A stretch of DNA of 16,003 bases from SXOA01 sp051004015 (GCA_051004015.1 JBPCKT010000006.1:1-16003), one strand, 5' to 3'; shown: positions 7,397 through 14,795, counted from the stretch's first letter. A program made the numbers and translations. Notes: generated by a model from the sequence alone, not told the origin.

Positions 7397-8797
7397 ATGT
7401 TTCAGCCGTGGCGGTTCAAACTGAAGGAAGCGGAAGTCGCCCTGGAGCAAGGGCGTCTGGAGGATGCCGCGCGGCTGCTGCGGGAAGGGGACTTGCCGAC
7501 TTATCTGCCCGCCCAGCAAATGCTCGCGCAAGTGGCCGCGAAGATCGGGGCGCGTGCCGCGCTGCGTGCGCGCGGCGGCGAATTCGAAACGGCCTGGCGG
7601 GACCTGGATGCCGCCCGCAACCTCTCCGGCGAGACCACCGACTGGCTGGCGGCCCATAAGTCAGTGATGGACTACGCACTGGAGGTCGTCGTCAATCATC
7701 TTAGGGGCAATGACTTTGACGGCGCGATCGCGCAGCTTGACAAGCTCGCCAAACGCAAGCCCGCCGGCGGTTCCCTCGCGGCCTTGCGGGAAGTCGCCCG
7801 CCGGCTGGATTCCGCCCGCAAGCTGAGCCTCCGCGGCAAGTTCGCCGATGCCGAAGCGCAGCTCCACGCCGCCACCGCTCTGCAGCCGGGCCTGGCTTTT
7901 ATCGGCGATCAAAAGCAACTCTGCCGCGAGCGGGGCGAGCGCTATCGGCTGCTGTCGGAGCAACTGCACCGGGCTCTAGCCGTCAGCGACTGGACCGCGG
8001 CCGTGGCAGCGGCGGATTCGATCCTGGAAATCGCGCCGGAAAACCCCGTCGCCCGCGACGCCCGCAAACGGGCCTGGAATGAAGTGGGTGCGAAGTTCGC
8101 CGATTCGCGCGCCGCCGGTGCTCGTGCTGTTACGGAAACGCAGCACTGGCCTGGTTCGGATTCCACCAAAAAGCCCGAAGCGACCGCCGACGAAGCCGAG
8201 CGTCCTCGCGGTCCACGGTTCCTCCTGTGGATCGACGGCGTTGGCGGATATCTGGTCTGCCTGAGCGACGAAGTCTACATCGGTCAGGCCTTCCCCGGCT
8301 CGAAGGCAGACGTGGCCATTCAGGCCGACATTTCCCGCCGGCACGTCAAGATTCGCCGCGAGGGGGAAGGCTACGTCCTCGACCCATTGCATGAGAAGGT
8401 CAAAGTCGATGGCAAGCCGGTTTCGTCCCCCATGCTCCTATCCGATGGCGACGAGCTGGAGCTGAGCGAAGGGGTCCGCCTCCGCTTCCGCAAGCCGCAC
8501 GTCCTCTCCGCCTCCGCCCGGCTGGAGATGGTCAGCCGCCACCGCACCCACCCGCACGTGGACGGCATCCTGCTGATGGCCGAATCCTGCGTCCTGGGCC
8601 CCAAGTGGCAGAACCACGTCGTCTGCCGCGAGTGGAAGGGAGACGTCGTGCTGTTCCGGCAGGAAGAGAAAATCTTCTGCCGCGCCATGGAATCCATCGA
8701 GATCGACGGCAAGCTCCACGACGGCCGCGGGCGGCTGTCCGCCAACTCGCATGTGCAGGGGACGGACTTTTCGCTGACGCTGGAGCCGGTGGCGTAG
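7397..8797 (+). CDS. FHA domain protein with helical repeats and a second FHA-like half
   Basis: The 466-residue protein probably reads phosphothreonine signals. Residues 8-225 are helical repeats resembling TPR (for example EVALEQGRLEDAARLL at 13-28, and SLRGKFADAEAQLHAATALQP at 144-164). A polar linker at 235-272 leads to an FHA domain at about 276-366, with YIGQ (294-297), the signature DISRRHVKI (311-319) and VDGK (337-340). The phosphothreonine-binding Ser313 and His316 are present. Residues 388-466 repeat the FHA strand pattern (VLGPKWQNHVV, IEIDGK, FSLTLEP) but lack the Ser-x-x-His core. An in-frame TAG at 7376-7378 fixes the ATG as the first possible start; no Shine-Dalgarno is visible. 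No kinase or phosphatase is in the window, so the partner is unknown. Confidence 0.85.
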   Translation: MFQPWRFKLKEAEVALEQGRLEDAARLLREGDLPTYLPAQQMLAQVAAKIGARAALRARGGEFETAWRDLDAARNLSGETTDWLAAHKSVMDYALEVVVNHLRGNDFDGAIAQLDKLAKRKPAGGSLAALREVARRLDSARKLSLRGKFADAEAQLHAATALQPGLAFIGDQKQLCRERGERYRLLSEQLHRALAVSDWTAAVAAADSILEIAPENPVARDARKRAWNEVGAKFADSRAAGARAVTETQHWPGSDSTKKPEATADEAERPRGPRFLLWIDGVGGYLVCLSDEVYIGQAFPGSKADVAIQADISRRHVKIRREGEGYVLDPLHEKVKVDGKPVSSPMLLSDGDELELSEGVRLRFRKPHVLSASARLEMVSRHRTHPHVDGILLMAESCVLGPKWQNHVVCREWKGDVVLFRQEEKIFCRAMESIEIDGKLHDGRGRLSANSHVQGTDFSLTLEPVA

Positions 8798-8800
8798 ATG

Positions 8801-9094
8801 TCATTGCAACTTGGGGTTTCGCCGCGACCCGTGCCAGACTGCAAGCACGTCAACTCGTCGCTCGGCTTCAAGAACTCGATAAAAGATTCGGTAAACGCCG
8901 GAGAAAACCTGGCGGATATTTCGTTTCTTGCGAAATAGGTCTCCGGCGTTTGGAAACATTGCCAATGTTTCAACTCGTTCCAAGATTCGAGTTACCACGC
9001 CACGAGCATTTTCAGGCTGCTCTTCGGCAATATGGTCGAAGATAGATCGCAAGTTCTCGATAGCTGGGTCAGTCCAAACTACTTTGTAGTCCAT
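8801..9094 (-). CDS. ParE/RelE-superfamily toxin
   Basis: The 97-residue protein fits the plasmid stabilisation (ParE) family: YKVVWTDPAIENLRSIFDHI (3-22), LAMFPNAGDLFR (44-55) and the C-terminal YRIFYRVLEAERRVDVLAVW (68-87) followed by HGSRR. ParE relatives poison DNA gyrase, while RelE relatives cut mRNA on the ribosome; sequence alone does not settle which, but the P-x-x-G and YRV features favour ParE. Its ATG lies 16 bases inside the end of the antitoxin gene, the normal arrangement for coupled pairs. It ends 3 bp from the FHA stop codon, tail to tail, with no terminator between. Confidence 0.88.
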   Translation of the reverse strand: MDYKVVWTDPAIENLRSIFDHIAEEQPENARGVVTRILERVETLAMFPNAGDLFRKKRNIRQVFSGVYRIFYRVLEAERRVDVLAVWHGSRRNPKLQ

Positions 9095-9264
9095 GTGGCG
9101 ACCCTCGCCTTGACCTCTTCATGCGTTACAAATTGGCCGTTGTCGGCAGCTCGTTCACCACGACGAATCGCCTCCAGAATCTGGATGCGCTCGGCAAACT
9201 CATCGAACGAGGCATCGTCGGCCAGCTCATTCACAGCTTCTAGGACGAGTTCTTTATTGGACAT
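9079..9264 (-). CDS. Antitoxin of the ParE-type module
   Basis: This 61-residue acidic protein precedes and overlaps the toxin gene. It begins MSNKELVLEAVNEL and carries the short helical pattern FDEFAERIQILEAIRRGERA (20-39) and FVTHEEVKARV (45-55), which recurs in small antitoxins partnered with ParE/RelE toxins. The C-terminal GQFVTHEEV would wrap the toxin. GGAG seven bases before the ATG supports the start. It should neutralise the toxin and repress the promoter just upstream. No full ribbon-helix-helix is obvious, so the antitoxin class is left open. Confidence 0.8.
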   Translation of the reverse strand: MSNKELVLEAVNELADDASFDEFAERIQILEAIRRGERAADNGQFVTHEEVKARVATWTTK

Positions 9265-9299
9265 GGAAAGGCTCCGAGGGATCGCAGGCTAACATCATC

Positions 9300-9329
9300 A
9301 TTTTAACGCGTTGACCATCTTGCGTCCAA
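9300..9329 (-). promoter_or_regulatory. Possible promoter of the toxin-antitoxin pair
   Basis: On the minus strand TTGGAC (9329-9324) and TAAAAT (9305-9300) are 18 bp apart. The -10 box matches at 5 of 6 positions, the -35 at only 3 of 6. It lies 36 bp before the antitoxin ATG, in the 84 bp gap after the zinc-ribbon gene, where an autoregulated promoter is expected. Confidence 0.35.
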
Positions 9330-9348
9330 TCTCATTTCGGACAGTCTC

Positions 9349-9537
9349 CTAAAGTGACTGCGATTTCTTTGCCAACAGCTTTGCCGCCTCCTTCGGCGGT
9401 TTAGGCTTACAGTTGTCACAAAGAAATGTAGTGCGCAACATCTTGCCGTTGCTATCACCGCTGTCAGGCTTGTTCTTGACGGCGTATCCTCTCCGCTGAA
9501 ATCCGCATCGTCGACAAGTCATTACAAAGGTTGCCAT
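9349..9537 (-). CDS. Small zinc-ribbon protein, unknown function (62 aa)
   Basis: The 62-residue protein has two metal-binding knuckles, TCRRCGFQRRG (residues 6-16) and LCDNCK (39-44), and a Lys-rich C-terminus (KPPKEAAKLLAKK). The two CxxC pairs should bind one zinc ion. The frame is open a further eight codons upstream, but GGGAG eight bases before the ATG at 9535-9537 favours the shorter form. It follows the Gfo/Idh gene by 50 bp on the same strand. Nucleic acid binding is plausible from the basic tail; no specific family is recognised. Confidence 0.65.
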   Translation of the reverse strand: MATFVMTCRRCGFQRRGYAVKNKPDSGDSNGKMLRTTFLCDNCKPKPPKEAAKLLAKKSQSL

Positions 9538-9587
9538 ACGGCGATTCTCCCAGCACTCCAAATGCCTCGTCTGCGCAAACCCATTTA

Positions 9588-10919
9588 CTACGCCACCTCA
9601 TACCCCTTCCGCTGCGCCCTCGCTTGCCAGGCGTTCGCTTCCTCGTCTCCCGTGATTTGCTCGGTTTTCGCGTCCCAGTTCAGCTTGCGGCCGAGGCGGA
9701 GGGCGATGTTGGCGAGGTGGCAGGTCGTGAGGACCCGGTGGTGGGAATAGACGTCGGAGATGGGGAGGGAGCGATCCTTGGTGCACTGGATGAAGTTCGC
9801 CATGTGGCCGTCGGACTTCTTGCCCTTGCGGAGCTTCAGCAGCACATCCTCGGCAATCGGGTTCTTTTCGAGGTCTTCCACCGGCTTGCCGGTCAGCTTG
9901 CCGCGATTGACGAAGAAGCGGCCCTTTTCCCCTTCGAACATGATGCCGTTGTCAAAGCCGAGATCCTGGGCGTCGTCGCGGATGAGCATTTCCACGCCGT
10001 TCGCGAACAGGCACTTCACGTTGAAGGTGACGGCGGCGTTAAAGGTGTCATCGACGGTGGGCCAACCTTTTTCGAACGGGACAGGGTGCTCGGCAGCGAC
10101 GACCTCGACGCTGGTCGGGCCGGACTCTTCCATGCCGATGCCCCACTGGGCGATGTCGACGTGGTGGGCGCCCCAATCGGTCATCTTGCCCCCAGAGTAC
10201 TCGTACCACCAGCGGAAATTGTTATGGCAGCGCTCCGCGATGTAATCGACGAGGGGTGCCTGGCCGAGCCACATCTCCCAGTTGAGGTTCGATGGCGGAG
10301 CGGTCTTTTTGAACTTGCCGCCGCGCGGGGCGCCACCGATGGCCACGGTCACGCGGTTGATTTTGCCGATCCGTCCCTCGCGGGCCAGAGCGACCGCTTT
10401 GAGGAACCCCCCCTCGCTCCGCTGCTGCGTGCCGACCTGGAAGACGCGGCCGGTCTCCTTCACCGTTTTGCAGAGCAGCTTCCCTTCCGCGATGGTCAGC
10501 GTCAGCGGCTTCTGGCAATGGACATCCTTGCCGGCCCGCAGGGCGGCGAGGGCGATGGCGGTGTGCCAATGGTCCGGCGTGCTGATGGTGACGACTTCAA
10601 TGTCCTTCCGCTCCAGCAGCTTGCGGTAATCCTCAAAGACCTCCGCCTTTCCCTCTCCGACTTCCTTATGAGCCGCCGCCGCCTCGGCGTGGTTCTTGTC
10701 CACGTCGCAAACCGCCACGATGTCCCCATACCGCTTCACCGCCCGCGCATCGCCGTTTCCCATCCCGCCCAACCCAATACACCCCACCAGCGGCCGGTCG
10801 TTCTTCGCCTTCGTCTCATCCGCGAGCGTTTTGGGCGTGGAGAAGAAGTAGGGCGCGACAGCGGCTGAAGCGAGGGCGGCGGAAGAGGATTGGAGGAACG
10901 TGCGGCGGGAGAGGGACAT
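9588..10919 (-). CDS. Tat-exported Gfo/Idh/MocA family oxidoreductase
   Basis: The 443-residue protein starts with a twin-arginine signal, MSLSRRTFLQSSSAALASAA (1-20), so it is probably exported folded to the periplasm. The NAD(P)-binding Rossmann motif is GCIGLGGMGNG (46-56), the family signature appears as CQKPLT (135-140) with Gln in place of the common Glu, and FRWWYEYSGGKMTDWGAHH (235-253) lies in the substrate domain. Such proteins act on sugars or inositols by hydride transfer; planctomycetes carry many exported paralogues linked to polysaccharide use. The frame is open 48 codons further upstream, but AAGGAG six bases before 10919 and the Tat motif fix the start. It lies 43 bp after the small membrane protein gene. 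The substrate is unknown. Confidence 0.9.
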   Translation of the reverse strand: MSLSRRTFLQSSSAALASAAVAPYFFSTPKTLADETKAKNDRPLVGCIGLGGMGNGDARAVKRYGDIVAVCDVDKNHAEAAAAHKEVGEGKAEVFEDYRKLLERKDIEVVTISTPDHWHTAIALAALRAGKDVHCQKPLTLTIAEGKLLCKTVKETGRVFQVGTQQRSEGGFLKAVALAREGRIGKINRVTVAIGGAPRGGKFKKTAPPSNLNWEMWLGQAPLVDYIAERCHNNFRWWYEYSGGKMTDWGAHHVDIAQWGIGMEESGPTSVEVVAAEHPVPFEKGWPTVDDTFNAAVTFNVKCLFANGVEMLIRDDAQDLGFDNGIMFEGEKGRFFVNRGKLTGKPVEDLEKNPIAEDVLLKLRKGKKSDGHMANFIQCTKDRSLPISDVYSHHRVLTTCHLANIALRLGRKLNWDAKTEQITGDEEANAWQARAQRKGYEVA

Positions 10920-10962
10920 GCGAGGCTCCTTGGAATCGTTCGGCGTATACGATGACGCTAGT

Positions 10963-11256
10963 CTAACGGATATAGATTGGGCGAAGTAGCCAACGAACGA
11001 ATAGGCAAAGGGCACCCACAATAATGAATAGGTTCCCGATGGCAATGAATTCGCCCCCGCCACCCAATCCCTTGAAGGCTAGTCGAAAGTCCGTGGACAG
11101 TTGGGACAAAAGAAGCAAGACCAGGCCGAAGAGAGCGAAGGACACACCGGCAGCCACCATCAGAAACGCCAGGCGCAGCCAAGTACGCTGTGACGGCGGC
11201 GTGGAAGCGTTCTCCCCACTCAGAGTCTTTTTCTGGTCGAGCAGGTCGGAGGGCAA
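10963..11256 (-). CDS. Small membrane protein with two transmembrane helices (97 aa)
   Basis: The 97-residue protein has a polar N-terminus (about 1-25) followed by two hydrophobic segments, LAFLMVAAGVSFALFGLVLL (29-48) and FIAIGNLFIIVGALCLFVRW (70-89), separated by a Gly-rich loop (GLGGGG, 63-68). The likely start is TTG at 11254-11256. AGGAG sits about seven bases upstream, overlapping the stop codon of the preceding antitoxin gene, so translation is probably coupled. No family is recognised. The next frame is also open over this region but gives no hydrophobic pattern and is rejected. Confidence 0.6.
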   Translation of the reverse strand: MPSDLLDQKKTLSGENASTPPSQRTWLRLAFLMVAAGVSFALFGLVLLLLSQLSTDFRLAFKGLGGGGEFIAIGNLFIIVGALCLFVRWLLRPIYIR

Positions 11257-11259
11257 TAT

Positions 11260-11505
11260 TCAACTCCTGCCAATCTTGTCATTAATCGAGGCGGCTTCCG
11301 CAAGAGACTTTCGCAAATGGGCCGCGTTGGCTGGGCTGGCCAGCAAATAGCTCGTCTCTTGCCAGGAATCAAATTCGTCCAAAGGAACGATGACCGCCTT
11401 TTTCCCGCTGGGGGAGCAAACGATCGCCGGCTCGGCGTCGTCCACGACCTTGTCGATCAACTTCTCCCAGCCACCCTGCGCGTCGGGGAAAATAGCGGCA
11501 TTCAT
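11260..11505 (-). CDS. Phd/YefM-family antitoxin, no toxin beside it
   Basis: The 81-residue protein shows the Phd/YefM pattern: an N-terminal GGWEKLIDKVVDDAEPAIV (11-29), SGKKAVIVPLDEFDSWQET (33-51, usually VLVS-x-EDWxxxxET), then YLLASPANAAHLRKSLAEA (53-71) and a short tail. Such proteins repress their own operon and neutralise a RelE, Txe or Doc toxin. Here the next gene downstream encodes a membrane protein, so the toxin is missing or replaced. The ATG at 11503-11505 has AAGGA eight bases upstream; the longer open frame from 11757 is an overlap with the DUF1501 gene. It begins 14 bp after the DUF1501 stop, so it is likely cotranscribed. Confidence 0.75.
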   Translation of the reverse strand: MNAAIFPDAQGGWEKLIDKVVDDAEPAIVCSPSGKKAVIVPLDEFDSWQETSYLLASPANAAHLRKSLAEAASINDKIGRS

Positions 11506-11519
11506 AAACTCATTCCTTG

Positions 11520-12941
11520 CTAAATCAGCTCGCCAATCGCCTCCCCCTCCGGCAGCAGGTACATCGGCCGGCCGCCGTGGTCGGGGAAGGTGGTGGTGCG
11601 GTGGTCGATGCCGAGGTGGCGAAAGACGGTGGCCCAGAGGTCGCAGGGGGTGAGCGGGCGGTCCTGCGGGTGTTCTCCTTTGGAATTGGTGCTGCCGACG
11701 ACCTGTCCCATCTTCAGACCGCCTCCGGAAACGAGCACGCTCATGGCGTTTGGCCAATGGTCGCGGCCGGGTTGCATCGTGCCGGTTTGCGTGCCAATGG
11801 AGGTGCTCACTCGTGGCGTGCGGCCGAACTCGCCGGTGACGACTAGCAGCACCTTCTTGTCGAGCCCGCGGGCGTGCAGATCTTCAATCAGGGCGGTGAT
11901 GACCTTGTCGTAAATCGGCAGCCGGACGAGGGCGTCGTGGTAGAGGTGGCAGTTGACCGCGTGCGAATCCCAGTTGTAAACGCCCTCTTTCAATTGCGGC
12001 ACGCCGGAAACATACGGATTTTCCATCACCATCGTGACAAACTTGCAGCCGGACTCCACGAGGCGGCGGGCCATGAGGGCTCGGGCTCCCCAGGCGTGCT
12101 TGCCGTACCGCTCGTGGGTCTTTTCGCCTTCCAGCGACAGGTCGAAAGCTTTGCGGGCCTTCTCGCTCAGCAGCAGGTCCACCGCCTGGCGGTTGAACTT
12201 GTCGAGGCCGTCGAACGTGCCGCTGCGGTCGATGTCGCGGCGGAGCTTATCGAGGCCGGAGAGCAAGCTGCTTCGGTCATCGAGCCGGTTTTCGGTGCTC
12301 TTGTCGAGCGCCAGGTTCTGGATTGAGAAGTTCTTGTCGCTGGGGTCGCCGGGCACCATGAACGGACCCGTGGCCGGGCCGAGGTACGCCGCCCCGAAGC
12401 TGAAGACGTCGATCCCCTGGCGGCCGTTGTCGCAACCGCAGACATAGTTCGGCACGCCGACGTTCCGCTTCTCCAGCACCTTGGCCGCCATCGAGCCGAC
12501 CATCGGGTAGTCATTCACAAAGCCGGTCGGCTCTTTGGGATCGCGGCCGGTGAGGAATTTCTTGTGCCCGCCCCCGTGGTCCGCAAAGCCGTGGGAGATG
12601 GAGCGGATGAGCGAATACTTGTCCGCACATTTGGCATGCAGCGGCAGATGCTCGCAGACGTCGATGCCCGAGACGTTCGTATGAATCGGCCGGAACTCGC
12701 CGCGGTAATCCTCCGGGGCGTCCGGCTTCATGTCATATGTTTCCATATGCGGCGGCCCGCCGGGCAGCCAGACGAAAATCACGGAGCGGTCGTTTTCGAT
12801 GCCTTTGGGAGCCGTCCCTGACTCTGCCTGGGCTTGCAGCCGCAGCAGGTCCGCGAGTCCCAAACCACTAACGCCGACGGCACCCGCTTGCAGAAAGCTG
12901 CGGCGGGAGGAAGGTCCGGGACAAACAGGAAGCATATTCAT
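11520..12941 (-). CDS. Tat-exported DUF1501 protein
   Basis: DUF1501 proteins are abundant in planctomycetes; they adopt an alkaline-phosphatase/sulfatase-like fold and are usually coupled to DUF1549/DUF1553 cytochrome proteins. This 473-residue member begins with a Tat signal, SSRRSFLQAGAVGVSGLGL (11-29). Family motifs are VIFVWLPGGPPHMETYDMKP (54-73), SISHGFADHGGGHKKFLTG (114-132), NYVCGC (165-170) and, towards the C-terminus, VTGEFGRTPRVS. It is therefore predicted to be periplasmic. A second ATG two codons later could also serve. Its usual DUF1549/DUF1553 partner is absent from the window. A promoter-like sequence lies about 60 bp upstream. The exact reaction is unknown. Confidence 0.9.
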   Translation of the reverse strand: MNMLPVCPGPSSRRSFLQAGAVGVSGLGLADLLRLQAQAESGTAPKGIENDRSVIFVWLPGGPPHMETYDMKPDAPEDYRGEFRPIHTNVSGIDVCEHLPLHAKCADKYSLIRSISHGFADHGGGHKKFLTGRDPKEPTGFVNDYPMVGSMAAKVLEKRNVGVPNYVCGCDNGRQGIDVFSFGAAYLGPATGPFMVPGDPSDKNFSIQNLALDKSTENRLDDRSSLLSGLDKLRRDIDRSGTFDGLDKFNRQAVDLLLSEKARKAFDLSLEGEKTHERYGKHAWGARALMARRLVESGCKFVTMVMENPYVSGVPQLKEGVYNWDSHAVNCHLYHDALVRLPIYDKVITALIEDLHARGLDKKVLLVVTGEFGRTPRVSTSIGTQTGTMQPGRDHWPNAMSVLVSGGGLKMGQVVGSTNSKGEHPQDRPLTPCDLWATVFRHLGIDHRTTTFPDHGGRPMYLLPEGEAIGELI

Positions 12942-13001
12942 CGGGTGGGACTCGGATTAACGAGTAAATGGGCGGGGATAGCGGCAGTCGCTATACCTTG
13001 T

Positions 13002-13031
13002 AATATGACCCGGCAGCGGGAGTCGTGTCAA
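13002..13031 (-). promoter_or_regulatory. Sigma-70-type promoter before the DUF1501 gene
   Basis: On the minus strand a perfect -35 box TTGACA (13031-13026) is followed after 18 bp by CATATT (13007-13002), 4 of 6. The 5' leader to the ATG at 12941 is about 55 bases and contains a small hairpin, ATAGCG with CGCTAT. It would drive the DUF1501-antitoxin-membrane protein run. Confidence 0.4.
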
Positions 13032-13054
13032 ATCCTTTATCGGGCCAAAAGGCA

Positions 13055-13130
13055 GGGGTCGGGAAGGGTTTTCGCGGCAAGAGACGATTTTGACGAGAGG
13101 ACAATGGCCGCGAAAAATTTCCCCGACCCC
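13055..13130. mobile_element. Palindromic mini-element copy 1 (REPIN/MITE-like)
   Basis: The 24-base left arm (13055-13078, begins GGGGTCGGGA) pairs with the right arm (13107-13130, ends CCCCGACCCC) with 20 of 24 matches around a 28-base centre. No protein is encoded. It fills the gap between the DUF1501 promoter and the start codon of the flavoprotein gene, ending 7 bases before that ATG. Its ends and centre (GAGA, GATTTT, GAGGA) match the second copy at 13403. Confidence 0.7.
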
Positions 13131-13137
13131 GTTCATC

Positions 13138-14673
13138 ATGACCCCCGAACTCCATCCCGCCGACGCGCACAACGCTGAGCTGCTGGCCAACGCGCATCCG
13201 CCCGACTGGACGAATCCGACTCCCACCGGTCCCTACAACCTGGTGGCCATCGGCGGCGGGACGGCCGGCATCATCTCGGCGCTAGGAACTGCGGGGCTGG
13301 GCGGTAAAGCGGCGCTCATCGAGCGGCATCTGCTTGGGGGAGACTGCCTGAACTATGGATGTGTCCCCAGCAAGGCTCTTATCCGCGCGGCTCGCGACGT
13401 ACGGGGTCGGGAGTCTTTGGCGAGAGAGATTTTCCAAATGGAGGAACTTCGCTCGCCAAAGACTCCCGACCCCTTTTGCGCGGCAATGGAGCGGATGCGG
13501 CGGCTGCGAGCCCGCATTAGCCATCATGATTCCGCGGAGCGATTCACTGGATTAGGAGTCGACGTCTTCCTCGGGGACGCCCGCTTCACCGGGACAGATA
13601 CGCTCGAAGTCGCCGGCCAGAAGCTCACCTTCAAGCGCTGCGTGATCGCCACTGGCGCGCGGGCCGCAAAGCCGGATGTGCCGGGCTTGGAAGAAGCCGG
13701 CTATCTGACGAATGAGACGGTTTTCTCGCTGACGGCGCTTCCACGACGGTTAATTGTCATCGGTGGCGGGCCCATTGGCTGCGAGTTGGCGCAGGCCTTC
13801 CGGCGATTTGGCTCCGAAGTTCATCTCGTGAACCGCGGCAGCCGACTCTTGCCCAAGGACGACCCGGCAGCAGCGGAAGTGGTTGCGAAGCAATTTGCTC
13901 GCGAAGGAATATCACTCCATCTGAACGCGAAAATGCTTCGCGCCCAAACCAGTCCCAGTGGTAAGGAGCTGGTCATCTCCGAAAACAGCCAGAAGCAGAC
14001 TCTCGTGGCCGATGCCATCCTGGTCGCCGTCGGTCGCGCGCCCAATGTCGAAGGTCTCGGCCTCGAAGAAGCCGGTGTGAAGTACAGCGGCCGCGGAGTA
14101 GAGGTCGATGACTTCTTGCAAACCAGCAACCGCCGCATCTACGCCGCCGGCGACATCATCGGCAAGCAACAATTCACCCACGCCGCCGATGCGATGGCCC
14201 GCATCTGCATCCAGAACGCCTTCTTCAGCTTGGCCTTCTTCGGCCGCAAACGGCTCAGCAAGCTCGTCATCCCCTGGACCACGTACACTGACCCCGAAGT
14301 CGCCCATGTCGGGCTGACTCCTGCCGCAGCAGCGGAACAAGGAATTGAAATCACCACTTACCGCGAAGAGTTGTCGCGTGTGGACCGGGCCATCCTTGAC
14401 GGCGAAGAAGAGGGCTTCGCCGTTATCCACTGCCGCAAAGGGGCCAGCCAGGTCGTCGGCGGCACCATCGTCGCTTCCCACGCCGGCGAAATGATCGGCG
14501 AGCTTTCGCTGCTGATGACCCGCCGCCTGCCCCTCTCGGCCCTAGCAGGAACCATCCACTGCTATCCGACTCAGGCGGAAGTCCTGAAGCGCATCGGCGA
14601 CCAGTACAACAAGAGCCGGCTTACTCCCCGAGTCGCCGGATTGCTCAAGTCGATTCTGCAGTGGCGCTGGTAG
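13138..14673 (+). CDS. Mercuric-reductase-like FAD-dependent disulfide oxidoreductase
   Basis: The 511-residue flavoprotein belongs to the dihydrolipoamide dehydrogenase/mercuric reductase group. It shows the FAD motif IGGGTAG (38-44), redox disulfide GGDCLNYGCVPSKAL (67-81, Cys70 and Cys75), NAD(P)H motif VIGGGPIGCE (207-216), AAGDI (336-340) and the dimerisation-domain catalytic pair in HCYPTQAE (His474, Glu481). It lacks the N-terminal heavy-metal domain and the C-terminal Cys pair of true MerA, so mercury reduction is doubtful; an unknown disulfide or quinone substrate is equally likely. ATG 13138 is chosen because the earlier TTG at 13090 lies inside a palindromic repeat; no Shine-Dalgarno precedes it. 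Residues 89-112 are encoded by a second copy of that repeat. The gene ends 13 bp before an attC-like site. Confidence 0.85.
   Translation: MTPELHPADAHNAELLANAHPPDWTNPTPTGPYNLVAIGGGTAGIISALGTAGLGGKAALIERHLLGGDCLNYGCVPSKALIRAARDVRGRESLAREIFQMEELRSPKTPDPFCAAMERMRRLRARISHHDSAERFTGLGVDVFLGDARFTGTDTLEVAGQKLTFKRCVIATGARAAKPDVPGLEEAGYLTNETVFSLTALPRRLIVIGGGPIGCELAQAFRRFGSEVHLVNRGSRLLPKDDPAAAEVVAKQFAREGISLHLNAKMLRAQTSPSGKELVISENSQKQTLVADAILVAVGRAPNVEGLGLEEAGVKYSGRGVEVDDFLQTSNRRIYAAGDIIGKQQFTHAADAMARICIQNAFFSLAFFGRKRLSKLVIPWTTYTDPEVAHVGLTPAAAAEQGIEITTYREELSRVDRAILDGEEEGFAVIHCRKGASQVVGGTIVASHAGEMIGELSLLMTRRLPLSALAGTIHCYPTQAEVLKRIGDQYNKSRLTPRVAGLLKSILQWRW
13403..13473. mobile_element. Palindromic mini-element copy 2, inside the flavoprotein gene
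   Basis: Perfect 22-base inverted arms (13403-13424 and 13452-13473, beginning GGGGTCGGGAGTCTTT) surround a 27-base centre, 71 bp in all. The whole element is read through in frame as residues 89-112 of the flavoprotein (GRESLAREIF, then QMEELRSPKTPD), directly after the redox-active helix. It shares its ends and centre with the copy at 13055. This size and shape fit non-autonomous REPINs or MITEs moved by a transposase elsewhere; none is in the window. Confidence 0.8.
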
Positions 14674-14686
14674 GTGCGGGCGTACG

Positions 14687-14786
14687 GCCGAACGACCCAG
14701 CTCAGCGGCGGCAGGGGCCGCGAGAGACAGTGTACTCACGAGGAACCAGCCCGGCCCCCGCTGTCCGCTGCAGCGCCTGGTTCGGC
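14687..14786 (-). repeat. attC-like integron recombination site 1
   Basis: This 100 bp imperfect palindrome is bounded by the core sites GCCGAAC and GTTCGGC. On the minus strand each 7-base outer box is followed by a 9-base unpaired spacer and a matching CAGCGG inner box. One arm has a single extra base (T at 14764 on the plus strand) before the stem resumes. This is the R-L box layout with extrahelical base of attC sites. It begins 9 bp after the stop of the 116-residue cassette gene. Confidence 0.75.
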
Positions 14787-14795
14787 GTGCCTTCG

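Noticed and set aside
9531..10868. Long plus-strand open frame (445 codons) opposite the Gfo/Idh gene
   Set aside because: It lies entirely antisense to a well-supported Tat-signal oxidoreductase and has the composition expected from GC-rich shadow frames, with no family motif.
10938..10944. Isolated GTTCGGC box before the Gfo/Idh gene, and GCCGAAC at 7013-7019
   Set aside because: Neither has a paired box at about 100 bp or inner-box symmetry, so they are not attC sites.
13090..13137. TTG start 16 codons upstream for the flavoprotein
   Set aside because: The extra codons lie mostly inside the palindromic element and do not resemble the N-terminus of related proteins.
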